64,000 nt of DNA from Selenomonadaceae bacterium. Lineage in GTDB: Bacteria > Bacillota > Negativicutes > Selenomonadales > Selenomonadaceae. The stretch lies in NCBI GenBank assembly GCA_017554235.1, contig JAFZIV010000019.1, positions 1 to 64,000 on the forward strand, in the 5' to 3' direction. Both the position numbers and the translations under genes were made by a program. The notes below the pieces were generated by a model. It searched no databases and was not told where the DNA came from. It saw nothing but the letters and a program-made list of their open reading frames with translations. This document shows positions 15,538 through 24,682 of this stretch, piece after piece (the first letter of the stretch is position 1; the number at the start of each line of letters is the position of its first letter).

Positions 15538-17082
15538 GTGAAGGACAGCGTTAAGGCTTATCTTGAAAATCGTTTTGAGATTGTTAAACTTTTGCGTCAG
15601 AGTGACAAAGGTACAGTTCATCTCGCGCAGTCGAAGGAGACGGGCGAATTTGTAATCATCAAGCACGTAAACTTAACGGGGTTGCCCTATAAAATTTTGC
15701 GGAAAAATCCTAATCCGCTGTTCGCAAAAATTTTACACTGCGCGGAAGATGATAAAGATACGGTAATTGTTGAAGAATTTATTCAAGGTGAATCGTTGAT
15801 TGAACACCTTCAACGCAAAAATTTTTTAAATGAAGATGCCGCGCAAAAAATTTTGTTGCAACTTTGCGACGGGCTAAAATTTTTACATGCACTTGGAATA
15901 ATTCATCGAGATATTAAGCCATCGAATTTGATTTTGCAGGCGGACGGGGTTATAAAGCTGATTGACTTCGACGCGGCAAGAATTTTTAAAGAAAATAAAT
16001 CTGAAGATACAAACGCGCTTGGAACTAAAGGTTACGCGCCACCTGAACAATATGGATATGGGCAAACTGATTCGCGCAGTGACATTTACGCGCTTGGAAT
16101 TACTTTTCAAAAATTACTCGGCGAAAATTATCACGGGCGTTTAAAAAATATTTTGTCGAAGTGTACGGAGATTGATCCGAAAAATCGTTGGCAGTCTGTT
16201 GAAGAATTGAAATCTGCGCTTATTCGTCAAGAAAATATCCACGTCGAAAAAAGTTTTAATCCGCTAAAATTTATTGTGATTACGATTGGGATTTTTGTAC
16301 TGTACAACTTTTTCAACGAGAATCAAAATAAACCTTTACCCGTCGAAGAAAATTCTATTCCGCAAATTGAACCGCCTAAAGTTGAAGAACCTGCAGAAAT
16401 TCCAGTACAGAAAGAAAATTCTGTCGTCGAAGAAAAATTTACCTTCCCTGAAATAAATTTGCCGCCAACTCCTACAATTAATCCTCCCGCGCAGATTGAA
16501 CAAATTCCATTGCCGAATATTGAGATTGAGACGCCGAAAATTGAAACGCCGCCGGTTGTAGATAATTACAAGACGCCTGAACCTTTTCAAAAAGAAATTG
16601 CGACCGGTAATGCAGATTACGTTAAGGCTGAATATTTTCTTGACGGCGAACGTTTACACGCTTGGACAGATGAATTTGATTTAAATTTTGCGGACGTTAA
16701 ACCTGCCGAAAGGTACGAAATAAGCTACAATGAATGGAATGCTTGGCAGAAAGTTTCGTCTAACTCAACTGCGATAAAATTTCCAAATTCTGTGATTGAA
16801 GTCTTTGTGAAAAACTTTTCCGATAAGACTTTTAAAAATCCTCAACTAGAAATTATTTTTGACAACAACGGACGCATTGAGAAAAAAACTCTGCGCGGAA
16901 ATGATATTGCTCCGAATCAGACGATAAATTTTAAAATTCATCTGAATCAATTCCGAATCGACAATCCGCATTACCAAATAGTGAACGCAGTTTTCGACAG
17001 AATTATATTAAACTTTCGAGGAGACGGCGCAGAAATTCGTGGTTCAAATGCGAATATAACTTTTCATTTTATGCAAAATTAA
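15538..17082 (+). CDS. Transmembrane Hanks-type Ser/Thr protein kinase with proline-rich extracytoplasmic region
   Basis: 514 residues from the GTG at 15538 (GGGGTG upstream). The kinase domain fills residues 5-235: Lys in VIIKHV, IIHRDIKPSNLI catalytic loop, LIDFDAARI (DFG changed to DFD) and APPEQY. A single TM helix (FIVITIGIFVLYNFF) follows, then about 75 residues rich in Pro and Glu, then a unique C-terminal domain with SYNEWNAWQKV and a beta-rich end. The layout is like PknB/PrkC sensors but without PASTA repeats, so the ligand domain is different. DFD in place of DFG still offers the metal-binding Asp. Context: divergent HTH gene. Confidence 0.85.
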   Translation: MKDSVKAYLENRFEIVKLLRQSDKGTVHLAQSKETGEFVIIKHVNLTGLPYKILRKNPNPLFAKILHCAEDDKDTVIVEEFIQGESLIEHLQRKNFLNEDAAQKILLQLCDGLKFLHALGIIHRDIKPSNLILQADGVIKLIDFDAARIFKENKSEDTNALGTKGYAPPEQYGYGQTDSRSDIYALGITFQKLLGENYHGRLKNILSKCTEIDPKNRWQSVEELKSALIRQENIHVEKSFNPLKFIVITIGIFVLYNFFNENQNKPLPVEENSIPQIEPPKVEEPAEIPVQKENSVVEEKFTFPEINLPPTPTINPPAQIEQIPLPNIEIETPKIETPPVVDNYKTPEPFQKEIATGNADYVKAEYFLDGERLHAWTDEFDLNFADVKPAERYEISYNEWNAWQKVSSNSTAIKFPNSVIEVFVKNFSDKTFKNPQLEIIFDNNGRIEKKTLRGNDIAPNQTINFKIHLNQFRIDNPHYQIVNAVFDRIILNFRGDGAEIRGSNANITFHFMQN

Positions 17083-17099
17083 TGTGCAGGAATTATTCT

Positions 17100-17116
17100 G
17101 ATAAAATAATTTTATC
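17100..17116. promoter_or_regulatory. Perfect 17-base palindrome upstream of the permease
   Basis: GATAAAAT-A-ATTTTATC lies between the kinase gene and the GntP-like permease, 60 bases before the permease start. It has no T-run beyond it, so an operator is more likely than a terminator. The cognate regulator is unknown. Confidence 0.4.
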
Positions 17117-17175
17117 ATGTCACATAAAGGGGAATTTTTTTATTTATGGAATAATTTTTAGAAGGAGGCGGTATT

Positions 17176-18591
17176 ATGGAAACATTTTGCATAGCAGTAG
17201 GAATCGTAGGATTAATGACTTTTGCGTATCGCGGTTGGTCAATAATTTTAATCGCGCCATTTTTCGCGGTTGTGACGGCTGTATTAAGTGAATTTGGAAT
17301 TTTGCCGGTATACAGCGAACTTTATATGACGCGGCTTGCCGAATACACAAAGACTTATTATCCTATATTTTTATTTGGCGCGATCTTCGCAAGATTAATG
17401 GAAAAAGGCGGCTTAGCGTCGGCGATCGCAGGAAAAATTATTTCATTGCTCGGCGAAACACGCGCAATAGCGGCAGTTTTACTTGGTTGTGCGGCGTTGA
17501 CTTACGGCGGCTTAAGTGTATTCGTCGTAGCTTTTGTAATGTATCCTTTTGGCGCAGAAATTTTTAGAAAAGCTGACATACCTAAAAAACTTTTGCCTGC
17601 AACTTTATGGATGGGAATTTTTTCATTTGCGATGGTCGCGTTACCCGGTACGCCGCAAATTCAAAATATTATTCCGTCGTCATATTTTGGAACATCAACT
17701 TGGGCAGGCGTCGGACTTGGTTTATTTGCGTCAATAGTTTTTATCGCGATAAGTATGGGCTGGTTGACGTTCAGAAAAAAATCTTTGCAGGCTAAGGGCG
17801 AAGGTTACGGACAACAGGCAGAGACGCAACAAAGACGCGACAGAACAATACCTTCGTGGAAATTGTCATTAATTCCGCTGTTAATGGTCATAATCATCAA
17901 CGTAATTTTAAGCAATCCGTTTCATTGGGAATGGGGCTTTCATTGGGACGAAAAAAGTTTAGAAGCGTTCCTTCCGCTTAATTTAGCATTATTGGCGGCA
18001 AGCGTCGGAAAAGTTCAAGCAATTTGGTCAATCAGCGTTGCGTTAATTTTAAGCAGTATAGCGGCGGCTTACATTGGTCGTCGTCGTTATATGAGCGGAA
18101 AAGAAAATTTTTTAACAACGATAAATTTTGGCGCGGCGTCCTCCTGCGCGGCAGTCTTAAATGTTGCGTCGGGATTTGCATTTGGTAGCGTAATTATCAG
18201 TATGCCGGGATTTCTGCCGGTTAAAGCAATTTTATTGGGACTTGCGGCTGACGCAGGAACACTCGTTTCAGCAGTTGTCACAACAAATATCATGTGCGGC
18301 TTAACCGGTTCGGCATCGGGCGGCTTGACAATCGCGTTAAGTATGTTAGGTGAGCAATGGGCGACAATGGCGGCGGCGCAAGGAATACCGCTTGAGGCAC
18401 TTCACAGAATCATTGCAATAGCGTCAGTCGGAATTGATCCAGTTCCACATTGCGGCGCGTTGGTAACTTTGCTTGCAATTTGCGGACTCACACATAAGGA
18501 AACTTACTTCGACATTGTAGTTTTGATGATTTTAAAATTTTTCGTACCGTTCCTCTGCATACTTTTCTTTATGTTGACAGGCATAGCATAG
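17176..18591 (+). CDS. GntP-family organic acid permease
   Basis: 471 residues with about 12 hydrophobic segments, an inner-membrane proton symporter for organic acids (gluconate, 3-hydroxybutyrate or similar). The family pattern is visible in YYPIFLFGAIFARLMEKGG, LTYGGLSVFVVAF, ALPGTPQIQNIIPSSYFGT and the C-terminal TGSASGGLTIAL and ASVGIDPVPHCGALVTLL. AGAAGGAGGCGG precedes the ATG. The SHMT-like gene follows 65 bases downstream on the same strand and may be co-transcribed. The transported compound cannot be read from the sequence. Confidence 0.85.
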   Translation: METFCIAVGIVGLMTFAYRGWSIILIAPFFAVVTAVLSEFGILPVYSELYMTRLAEYTKTYYPIFLFGAIFARLMEKGGLASAIAGKIISLLGETRAIAAVLLGCAALTYGGLSVFVVAFVMYPFGAEIFRKADIPKKLLPATLWMGIFSFAMVALPGTPQIQNIIPSSYFGTSTWAGVGLGLFASIVFIAISMGWLTFRKKSLQAKGEGYGQQAETQQRRDRTIPSWKLSLIPLLMVIIINVILSNPFHWEWGFHWDEKSLEAFLPLNLALLAASVGKVQAIWSISVALILSSIAAAYIGRRRYMSGKENFLTTINFGAASSCAAVLNVASGFAFGSVIISMPGFLPVKAILLGLAADAGTLVSAVVTTNIMCGLTGSASGGLTIALSMLGEQWATMAAAQGIPLEALHRIIAIASVGIDPVPHCGALVTLLAICGLTHKETYFDIVVLMILKFFVPFLCILFFMLTGIA

Positions 18592-18655
18592 CTTGAAGGA
18601 ATAAATTTTTAACGCGTAGAATTATAAATCAGAAAAAACTACGGAGGAATTCTCA

Positions 18656-19945
18656 GTGAACGGTAAAAAATTATTGAGTCGATTAAAAGATTTTGATCCC
18701 GAATTGTGGGATTTGCTTGACGAAAATACTCAACGTCAAAAATCAATGTTGACATTAATCCCGACGGATAGCGCGGCGTCGCCGTTTTCAAGTTATCTTA
18801 AAGGAAGTACGCTTGGAAATGATTTTATTGGGCATTATTCATTTGAACATCGTAGCCGAGCGGAAATTTTAGCGGTTAATCGTGCTTGCAAACTTTTTAA
18901 CGCGGAACATGCGATTGTACGCACAGGAAATTTAATTGCGGCGTCTCGTGTTGTTTTGCAAGCTTTGATGAAAAATGGCGATACAATTATGTCATTTAAT
19001 CTTCGTAAGAAGGAACATTGCACGGGCGAACAAATGAAATATAATTTTGTAAAATTTTCGATTGAACCCGATACATTTAGGCTTGATGTTGAAAAAGTTC
19101 GTAAACTTGCGATTTTTCGTCGACCGAAGATGATTATTTATTCGCCGGTAAATTATCCGCATAATATTGATTATAAAAAACTTCGCGAAATTGCCGATGA
19201 AGTCGGCGCAATTTTGTGGGTTGATATTGGACAAAATTCAGGGCTTGTAGCGGCAAAAGAAATTGATTCGCCCGTACCTTATGCGGACGTTGTAACTTTT
19301 GCGTCAAGTGATGCGTTGCATGGACCTCAAAGCGGAATTATTCTCTGTAAGAAAAAATTTGCCGATATTTTAGAAAAAACGATTATCGACACAGGTCACG
19401 CGTCTATGAAAAAAAATGTCCTTGCCGCACTTGCCGTAACTTTTCGTGAGGCGGCTTGTGACGAATACAAGGATTATGCGCGACAAATTATTTTAAACGC
19501 CCGCGCACTTGAAAAAGGTTTAAAAAACGCAAAAGCTGATGTTCTTTGCAGTCCGACGGAAAATCATTTAGTGCTTGTAAGATTGAATGCGCGGCAAAAT
19601 CCTAAAGCTACCGTCGAAAAATTAGCGGAAGGGAAATTACTTGTAAAAGCGGAAACTTTGATGACTTCTCAAGAAAATATTTCCTATCCTGTGTTAAGAT
19701 TGTCGAGTTTGGATCCGACAACGCGCGGACTTTACGAAGAAGATATGTTCACAGTAGGACAAACTTTAGGAGAATTTTTAAAATCCCCTCAAGATTCGCG
19801 GTCGATTAAAGCTGTTGGCGAAATTATCAAAGACCTTGTAGAAACTTTACCGATTTTTTCTGAAGAATGGTTGCCGGGCGCGGAAGTTGCTCACGAAGTA
19901 GATTCAGATTTAATGTTTAAAGCTCTGGTTTACGGCACTGTTTAA
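18656..19945 (+). CDS. Degenerate serine hydroxymethyltransferase homologue (probable pseudoenzyme)
   Basis: 429 residues, GTG start with GGAGGAATT. The fold is clearly SHMT over its length: DPELWDLLDENTQRQ, LFNAEHAIV, KLREIADEVGAILWVDIGQNSGLVAA, SPVPYADVVT, ENHLVLVRL and TTRGLYEEDM. Yet the PLP site is lost: the family motif TTTTHKTLRGPRGG reads TFASSDALHGPQSG, with Asp at about residue 219 where the Schiff-base lysine belongs. SGSQAN is also changed, and the His of VDMAHIAG is Gln. The gene is intact and well translated by its signals, so it is kept for something other than normal SHMT chemistry. Its 3' end overlaps the convergent cobB by 29 bases. Confidence 0.8.
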   Translation: MNGKKLLSRLKDFDPELWDLLDENTQRQKSMLTLIPTDSAASPFSSYLKGSTLGNDFIGHYSFEHRSRAEILAVNRACKLFNAEHAIVRTGNLIAASRVVLQALMKNGDTIMSFNLRKKEHCTGEQMKYNFVKFSIEPDTFRLDVEKVRKLAIFRRPKMIIYSPVNYPHNIDYKKLREIADEVGAILWVDIGQNSGLVAAKEIDSPVPYADVVTFASSDALHGPQSGIILCKKKFADILEKTIIDTGHASMKKNVLAALAVTFREAACDEYKDYARQIILNARALEKGLKNAKADVLCSPTENHLVLVRLNARQNPKATVEKLAEGKLLVKAETLMTSQENISYPVLRLSSLDPTTRGLYEEDMFTVGQTLGEFLKSPQDSRSIKAVGEIIKDLVETLPIFSEEWLPGAEVAHEVDSDLMFKALVYGTV

Positions 19946-21311
19946 AATTTTTACAAGCATTGATAAAATTTTTAGCGACATTCGGACAGCCTACAAAATG
20001 TGTATGAAGGTACGACGCACAAATATTTTTTTCAGCATAACCGGCAAAATATTTTTCACCTGTACGAAGTTTTTCACAACTGAAAATATTTTCCGCTAAA
20101 TTATCAATTTCCTTAGAAAAATGAAATTCATGCGCGTGAATTTTATCGCCGCGATTTCCGATAATACAATCTTTTTCAATCGTCGCGGCAACATAACCGA
20201 CCATTTGTAATTTTTTAGTCATTTCTGCGGTATTCGGTATAACGCCGCACATTTCAAAAATTTTTCCGTCAAAATCCTTCAAAAAATTCATCAGATACAT
20301 ATAACCGCCGCATTCGGCGTAAATTGGCAAACCGTTATCAGCCGCCCGTTTAATTTCGGAGCGGATTTTTTTATTGCTTTCCAACTTCGCGGCAAAATTT
20401 TCAGGATAGCCGCCGCCAAAAATAATTCCGTCAACTTTCGGCAAAATTTCATCGTGCAGAGGACTGAAAAAAATTATTTCCGCGCCTAACTTTTCCAACT
20501 CGCGCAGACTTTCATCATAATAAAAGCTAAACGCTTCATCTCTGGCGATTCCGATTTTTAGGGAATAGGGAGTAGGGAGTAGGGAATAAGGGTTTTCACT
20601 TTTCACTGACCACTGACCACTATTTACTGACCACTGATTACTGACCACTAATAACTCGTCAAGATTAATCTGCGCGGAAATTTTTTCTAAAATTTTATCT
20701 AAAATATCAGCAAAATTATTTTCAGCCGCCTGCACCAATCCCAAATGTCTTGACGGCATAACAATTTCATTATCGCGCCGAACCGCACCGAAAGTTTTTA
20801 TACCGATTTTTTTAAGCGCGTCGACAATCATTTTTTCGTGACTCTCTGAACCTATTCGATTTAAAATCACGCCCACAAAATTTAAATCTTTGTCAAATTC
20901 TCGGAAACCTAATGCAGTTGCCGCAACTGAAATTCCTGCACTTTTCGCATCAATTACCAAAATTACCGGCGCATTCAAAATTTTAGCAATTTCAGCCGTT
21001 GAACTTATTCCGTCGCGTCCGCCGTCGTAAAGTCCCATTACTCCTTCGATAATCGCAATGTCCGCGTCGTTAGCCGTATCATAAAAAATTTCAGCAATTT
21101 TATCTTTGCCGACAAGCCAACTATCCAAATTTTGTGAAGGTCTCCCTGCCGCAATTTTATGAAAGCCGGTGTCAATGTAATCAGGACCAATTTTGTAAGA
21201 CTGAACTTTCAAGCCGCGTTTCCTAAGTGCCGCGATTATTCCGCAAGTTATTGTAGTTTTACCTGCGCCGCTGTGTGTCGCTGCTATCACAAGACGCGGA
21301 ATTTTTTTCAC
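19917..21311 (-). CDS. cbiA: Cobyrinate a,c-diamide synthase
   Basis: Amidates the a and c side chains of cobyrinic acid with glutamine and ATP. Start taken at the GTG at 21311, spaced nine bases from GAGG; an earlier GTG is too close. N-terminal P-loop ATSHxG-type ATHSGAGKTT, SYKIGPDYIDTGFH and EGVMGLYDGG; C-terminal class I amidase-like domain with GGGYPENFA, AECGGYMYL (nucleophile Cys) and HAHEFHFS. Between the two domains (about residues 220-250) is an extra Gln/Ser/Trp/Pro/Tyr-rich loop encoded by a dispersed DNA repeat. It starts eleven bases after the cobA-hemD stop. Confidence 0.92.
   Translation of the reverse strand: MKKIPRLVIAATHSGAGKTTITCGIIAALRKRGLKVQSYKIGPDYIDTGFHKIAAGRPSQNLDSWLVGKDKIAEIFYDTANDADIAIIEGVMGLYDGGRDGISSTAEIAKILNAPVILVIDAKSAGISVAATALGFREFDKDLNFVGVILNRIGSESHEKMIVDALKKIGIKTFGAVRRDNEIVMPSRHLGLVQAAENNFADILDKILEKISAQINLDELLVVSNQWSVNSGQWSVKSENPYSLLPTPYSLKIGIARDEAFSFYYDESLRELEKLGAEIIFFSPLHDEILPKVDGIIFGGGYPENFAAKLESNKKIRSEIKRAADNGLPIYAECGGYMYLMNFLKDFDGKIFEMCGVIPNTAEMTKKLQMVGYVAATIEKDCIIGNRGDKIHAHEFHFSKEIDNLAENIFSCEKLRTGEKYFAGYAEKNICASYLHTHFVGCPNVAKNFINACKNFKQCRKPEL
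20560..20652 (-). repeat. Dispersed short repeat inserted in frame in cbiA
   Basis: A low-complexity block of near-repeats of ACTGACCACTG and GGGAATAGGGAGTA. Read in the gene frame it gives NQWSVNSGQWSV and NPYSLLPTPYSL. Blocks of the same style occur at 26771-26849 and 27801-27860, outside genes. Flanking sequences match the normal family on both sides. Confidence 0.75.
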
Positions 21312-21321
21312 TTCAACCACC

Positions 21322-22830
21322 TCAAAAATTTTTTATCGCGTCAACAAGTCCGTCAATCGTAAATTTTTCTGCAACAATATCTGCGTCAATCTCAAAATCT
21401 TTCAAAGTCTGCGCGGTAATCGGACCAATGGCGGCAGTTTTAGTTTTTTTGAGAATTTCCGCGCCAAGTGCATTAACAAAATTTTCGACAGTCGACGAAC
21501 TTGTAAACGTCACAAAATCAATTTTCCCGTCGTTGAGCAAATTTTTAATCGCATCAACATTTTCAACGGCGGAAACAGTTTTGTAAGCAGGAGCAACCGT
21601 AACTTTTGCACCAAATTTTTTTAATTCGGCAGGTAAAATATCTCTGGCAACTTCTGCGCGGACAATCAGAATTTTAGGAAACAAAGTATACAAAACAGCG
21701 AAAACTTTTTTAAACGAATCGATTAAACTTTCTGCGCGAAATTCTTTAGGAACTAAATCAGCGATAATCCCAAAATTTTCAAGACATTCAGCCGTTGCAC
21801 TGCCTATAGTTGCGACTTTCGCATTACCAATCGCACGTGCGTCCAATTTAAAAAATTTAAGCCGTTCAAAAAATTTCTCTACGCCATTTGTACTTGTGAA
21901 AATTATCCAATCATAATCGCGCAGATTTTTAATTTCAGCGTCCAAAGTTTTAAAATTATCAGTCGGCTCGGTAATTTTTATTGTAGGAAATTCAATTACT
22001 TCAGCACCAAGATTTTCTAATTTCTTCGTAAGTTTTGACGCTTGAGACCTTGCACGAGTATTTAAAATTTTTTTACCGAACAAAATTTTGTTATCAAACC
22101 AATTCAATTTTCCGCGCAGATTTACAACATCACCAACTATAAAAATTGCGGGCGGCTTAATATTTTTCGCGGCGACATCAGCGGCGGCATTTTCAAGCGT
22201 CGTTATCAAAACTTCCTGCGAAAATTTTGTCCCGTTACGAATCACGGCGGCAGGAGTATTTTTATCGCGCCCGTTTTCGATAAGTTTTTCAGTAATTTTC
22301 GGCAAATTAGCAATTCCCATTAAAAAAATCAGCGTATCAACACCGGTCGATAATTTTTTCCAATTAATTGTTGATTCAGGTTTAGTCGGGTCTTCATGTC
22401 CTGTTACGACGGCAAAAGAAGTCGCAACGCCGCGATGAGTTACCGGAATGCCCGCATAAGCAGGAACGGCAATGGCACTTGTAACGCCTGAAATTATTTC
22501 GTAATCCAAATTATTTTCGCGTAAATATAAAGCTTCCTCGCCGCCGCGTCCAAATACAAAAGGGTCTCCGCCTTTCAATCGAACAACAATTTTATTTTGT
22601 TTGCCCTCTTCGACAAGTAATTTATTAATTTCATCTTGCGTCAAAGTATGTTGTCCTGCTGACTTGCCAACGTAAATTTTTTTGGCGTTAGGAGAATAAT
22701 TTAAAATTTTTTCGTCCGCTAATCTGTCATAAATCACAACGTCCGCTATTTCTAAAATTTCACGCGCTTTTATCGTCAACAATCCAACATCGCCCGCGCC
22801 TGCACCGATTAAGTAAACTATTTTAATCAC
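21322..22830 (-). CDS. cobA-hemD: Uroporphyrinogen-III C-methyltransferase / uroporphyrinogen-III synthase fusion
   Basis: 502 residues. Residues 1-245 are CobA/SUMT, which makes precorrin-2: LIGAGAGDVGLLTIKA, VVRLKGGDPFVFGRGGEE, GVTSAIAVPAYAGIPVTHRG. Residues 250-500 are HemD, which closes the tetrapyrrole ring: ILNTRARSQASKLTKKLENLG, WIIFTSTNGVEKFF, FTSSSTVENF, AIGPITAQTL. Fusion is common in Firmicutes. The start is uncertain: GTG at 22830 overlaps the GAGGTG ribosome site, while the codon at the ideal distance is ATA. cbiA follows at once, so this is a corrin operon. Confidence 0.93.
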   Translation of the reverse strand: MIKIVYLIGAGAGDVGLLTIKAREILEIADVVIYDRLADEKILNYSPNAKKIYVGKSAGQHTLTQDEINKLLVEEGKQNKIVVRLKGGDPFVFGRGGEEALYLRENNLDYEIISGVTSAIAVPAYAGIPVTHRGVATSFAVVTGHEDPTKPESTINWKKLSTGVDTLIFLMGIANLPKITEKLIENGRDKNTPAAVIRNGTKFSQEVLITTLENAAADVAAKNIKPPAIFIVGDVVNLRGKLNWFDNKILFGKKILNTRARSQASKLTKKLENLGAEVIEFPTIKITEPTDNFKTLDAEIKNLRDYDWIIFTSTNGVEKFFERLKFFKLDARAIGNAKVATIGSATAECLENFGIIADLVPKEFRAESLIDSFKKVFAVLYTLFPKILIVRAEVARDILPAELKKFGAKVTVAPAYKTVSAVENVDAIKNLLNDGKIDFVTFTSSSTVENFVNALGAEILKKTKTAAIGPITAQTLKDFEIDADIVAEKFTIDGLVDAIKNF

Positions 22831-22854
22831 CTCGTTTAAGATTTAAATTTAACT

Positions 22855-22880
22855 GAAAAAGCCGCCCGATTTTGGACGGC
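22855..22880 (-). terminator. Terminator after folD
   Basis: Minus strand GCCGTCC pairs with GGGCGGC (one U-G pair) across a six-base loop and is followed by TTTTT. It separates proC-folD from cobA-hemD. Confidence 0.8.
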
Positions 22881-22903
22881 AAGATTATTTTTTTACGGTT
22901 AAT

Positions 22904-23770
22904 TTATTGACAATTCAGTTGAAGTTTAACAGCTTTGACGACATTTTTCATAAGCATTGCAACAGTTAAAAGACCAACGCCGCCCGGTACAGGAGTTATC
23001 GCGCTTGCAACTTCTACAGCCGCGTCAAAGTCAACGTCGCCAACTAATTTTTTCGGAGCAATTCTATTTATACCAACGTCGATTACAACTGTACCCGGTC
23101 GAATCATATCAGCCGTTACGAATTTTGGCTTGCCCATTGCCGCAACTAAAATTTCCGCCTCGCGCGTTACGTCCGCCAAATTCTTTGTATGTGAATGGCA
23201 AACCGTAACCGTTGCATGACGAGCCATCAACAAATGTAACATCGGCTTGCCAACAATATTACTGCGCCCAATTATAACTGCGCGTTTACCGTCAATTTCA
23301 ATTCCAGCCAAGTCAAGCATTTCAAGACAACCCGCAGGCGTACAAGGAACAAGCGCAGGACTTCCCGTAACCAATTTTCCGACGTTCATCGGGTGGAACC
23401 CGTCAACATCTTTAAGAGGATTAATGCTGTTTAAAATTTCTTCGGAATGCGCCTTAATAGCGTCAGGAAGTGGCAGTTGAACCAAAATGCCGTGAATATC
23501 TTTAGCCGCGTTAAGTTCGTCAATTTTGGCAAGTAAATCTTCTTTCGTCGACGTTTCAGGCATTGTGATAACTTCAGACTTTATGCCGAGTTCTTCGCAA
23601 GTTTTATGTTTGTTGCGAACGTAAACTTGAGACGCAGGATTTTCACCGACGATTATAACAGCAAGCCCAGCCGTCACACCAAATTTATTTTTCAGTTCTT
23701 CAACTTCGACCCGCGCAGATTCTTTAATCTTAGCGGCAAAATCTTTTCCATATAAAATTTTTGCAGTCAT
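22904..23770 (-). CDS. folD: Bifunctional methylenetetrahydrofolate dehydrogenase / methenyltetrahydrofolate cyclohydrolase
   Basis: Interconverts methylene-, methenyl- and formyl-tetrahydrofolate using NADP. The 288-residue protein has the expected length, the YVRNKHKTCEELGI segment with the catalytic Lys, GILVQLPLPD, the PCTPAGCLEML motif, the dinucleotide site VIIGRSNIVGKPM and the C-terminal VPGGVGLLTVAMLM. It begins only four bases from the proC stop, so the two are translated from one mRNA. This pairing is a chance operon more than a pathway unit. Confidence 0.97.
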   Translation of the reverse strand: MTAKILYGKDFAAKIKESARVEVEELKNKFGVTAGLAVIIVGENPASQVYVRNKHKTCEELGIKSEVITMPETSTKEDLLAKIDELNAAKDIHGILVQLPLPDAIKAHSEEILNSINPLKDVDGFHPMNVGKLVTGSPALVPCTPAGCLEMLDLAGIEIDGKRAVIIGRSNIVGKPMLHLLMARHATVTVCHSHTKNLADVTREAEILVAAMGKPKFVTADMIRPGTVVIDVGINRIAPKKLVGDVDFDAAVEVASAITPVPGGVGLLTVAMLMKNVVKAVKLQLNCQ

Positions 23771-23773
23771 AAA

Positions 23774-24604
23774 TCAGCCTCCAAGCGCACGAGATTTTTC
23801 AGTAGCGGCAAGCACAGCTTCAATTAATGCACTCCTTACGCCTTGACGCTCCAAAACTCTAATGCCTTCAATCGTCGTACCGGCAGGACTTGTAACCTTG
23901 TCACGCAGTTCATCGGGATGTTCGCCAGTTTCCAAAACCATTTTAGCCGCGCCTAATAAAGTTTGTGCGGCAAGTTCAATCGCGTTGGCACGTGGCAAAC
24001 CGGCGGCAACTCCTCCGTCAGCAAGCGCGTCAATCATCAAGAAAGCATATGCAGGACCTGAACCGCTTAAGCCTGTCACCGCGTCCATTAATTTTTCGTC
24101 AATCTCAACTGCACGACCTATCGACGACCAAAATTGCTCAACCAATTTTTTATCGGACAACGTAGCTTTGCTGTTGACAGTGTACGCCGTCATGCCTTCG
24201 CCCACACGAATTGAGACGTTGGGCATTGCGCGGATAATCGGACTGTGCGGGAAAAATTTTTCTATAATTTCAATCTTCAAGCCCGCGATAACAGATACAA
24301 TCACTGTGTCCAACGTAATTTTATTGCGAATTTCAGCCAGTGCGGCAGGCGCATCTTTCGGTTTGACGGCGATTACTAAAAGTTTTACCTTGTCAATAAA
24401 AGAATCGACGCCGACGGAGGCATTAACACGATAGCGGCTGTTGAGTTCAGTGCAACGTTTACGTCTGTGTTCAGAGACAAAAATATTATTGGAAGGTAAC
24501 AAGGTACCTCTTATGCCGTTGATGACTGATTCAGCCAATGCGCCGCCGCCGACAAATCCTATATAAAGTTCAGTTTCATTTAAATCAAAAGTTTCTGTCT
24601 CCAT
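23774..24604 (-). CDS. proC: Pyrroline-5-carboxylate reductase
   Basis: Last step of proline synthesis: reduces pyrroline-5-carboxylate with NAD(P)H. 276 residues. N-terminal Rossmann motif IGFVGGGALAESVINGI, VIAVKPKDA, the conserved RAMPNV block, and the C-terminal dimer/catalytic domain with TGLSGSGPAYAFLMIDALADGGV and VTSPAGTTIEGI. GTGAGGAATATTA precedes the ATG. About ten residues before the Rossmann strand are extra. Confidence 0.96.
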   Translation of the reverse strand: METETFDLNETELYIGFVGGGALAESVINGIRGTLLPSNNIFVSEHRRKRCTELNSRYRVNASVGVDSFIDKVKLLVIAVKPKDAPAALAEIRNKITLDTVIVSVIAGLKIEIIEKFFPHSPIIRAMPNVSIRVGEGMTAYTVNSKATLSDKKLVEQFWSSIGRAVEIDEKLMDAVTGLSGSGPAYAFLMIDALADGGVAAGLPRANAIELAAQTLLGAAKMVLETGEHPDELRDKVTSPAGTTIEGIRVLERQGVRSALIEAVLAATEKSRALGG

Positions 24605-24682
24605 TAATATTCCTCACATTAAAAAATTTTTTCGATTATACAAAATCTGCGCGGAAAAATCAAATTATTTGGATTTCTACAA

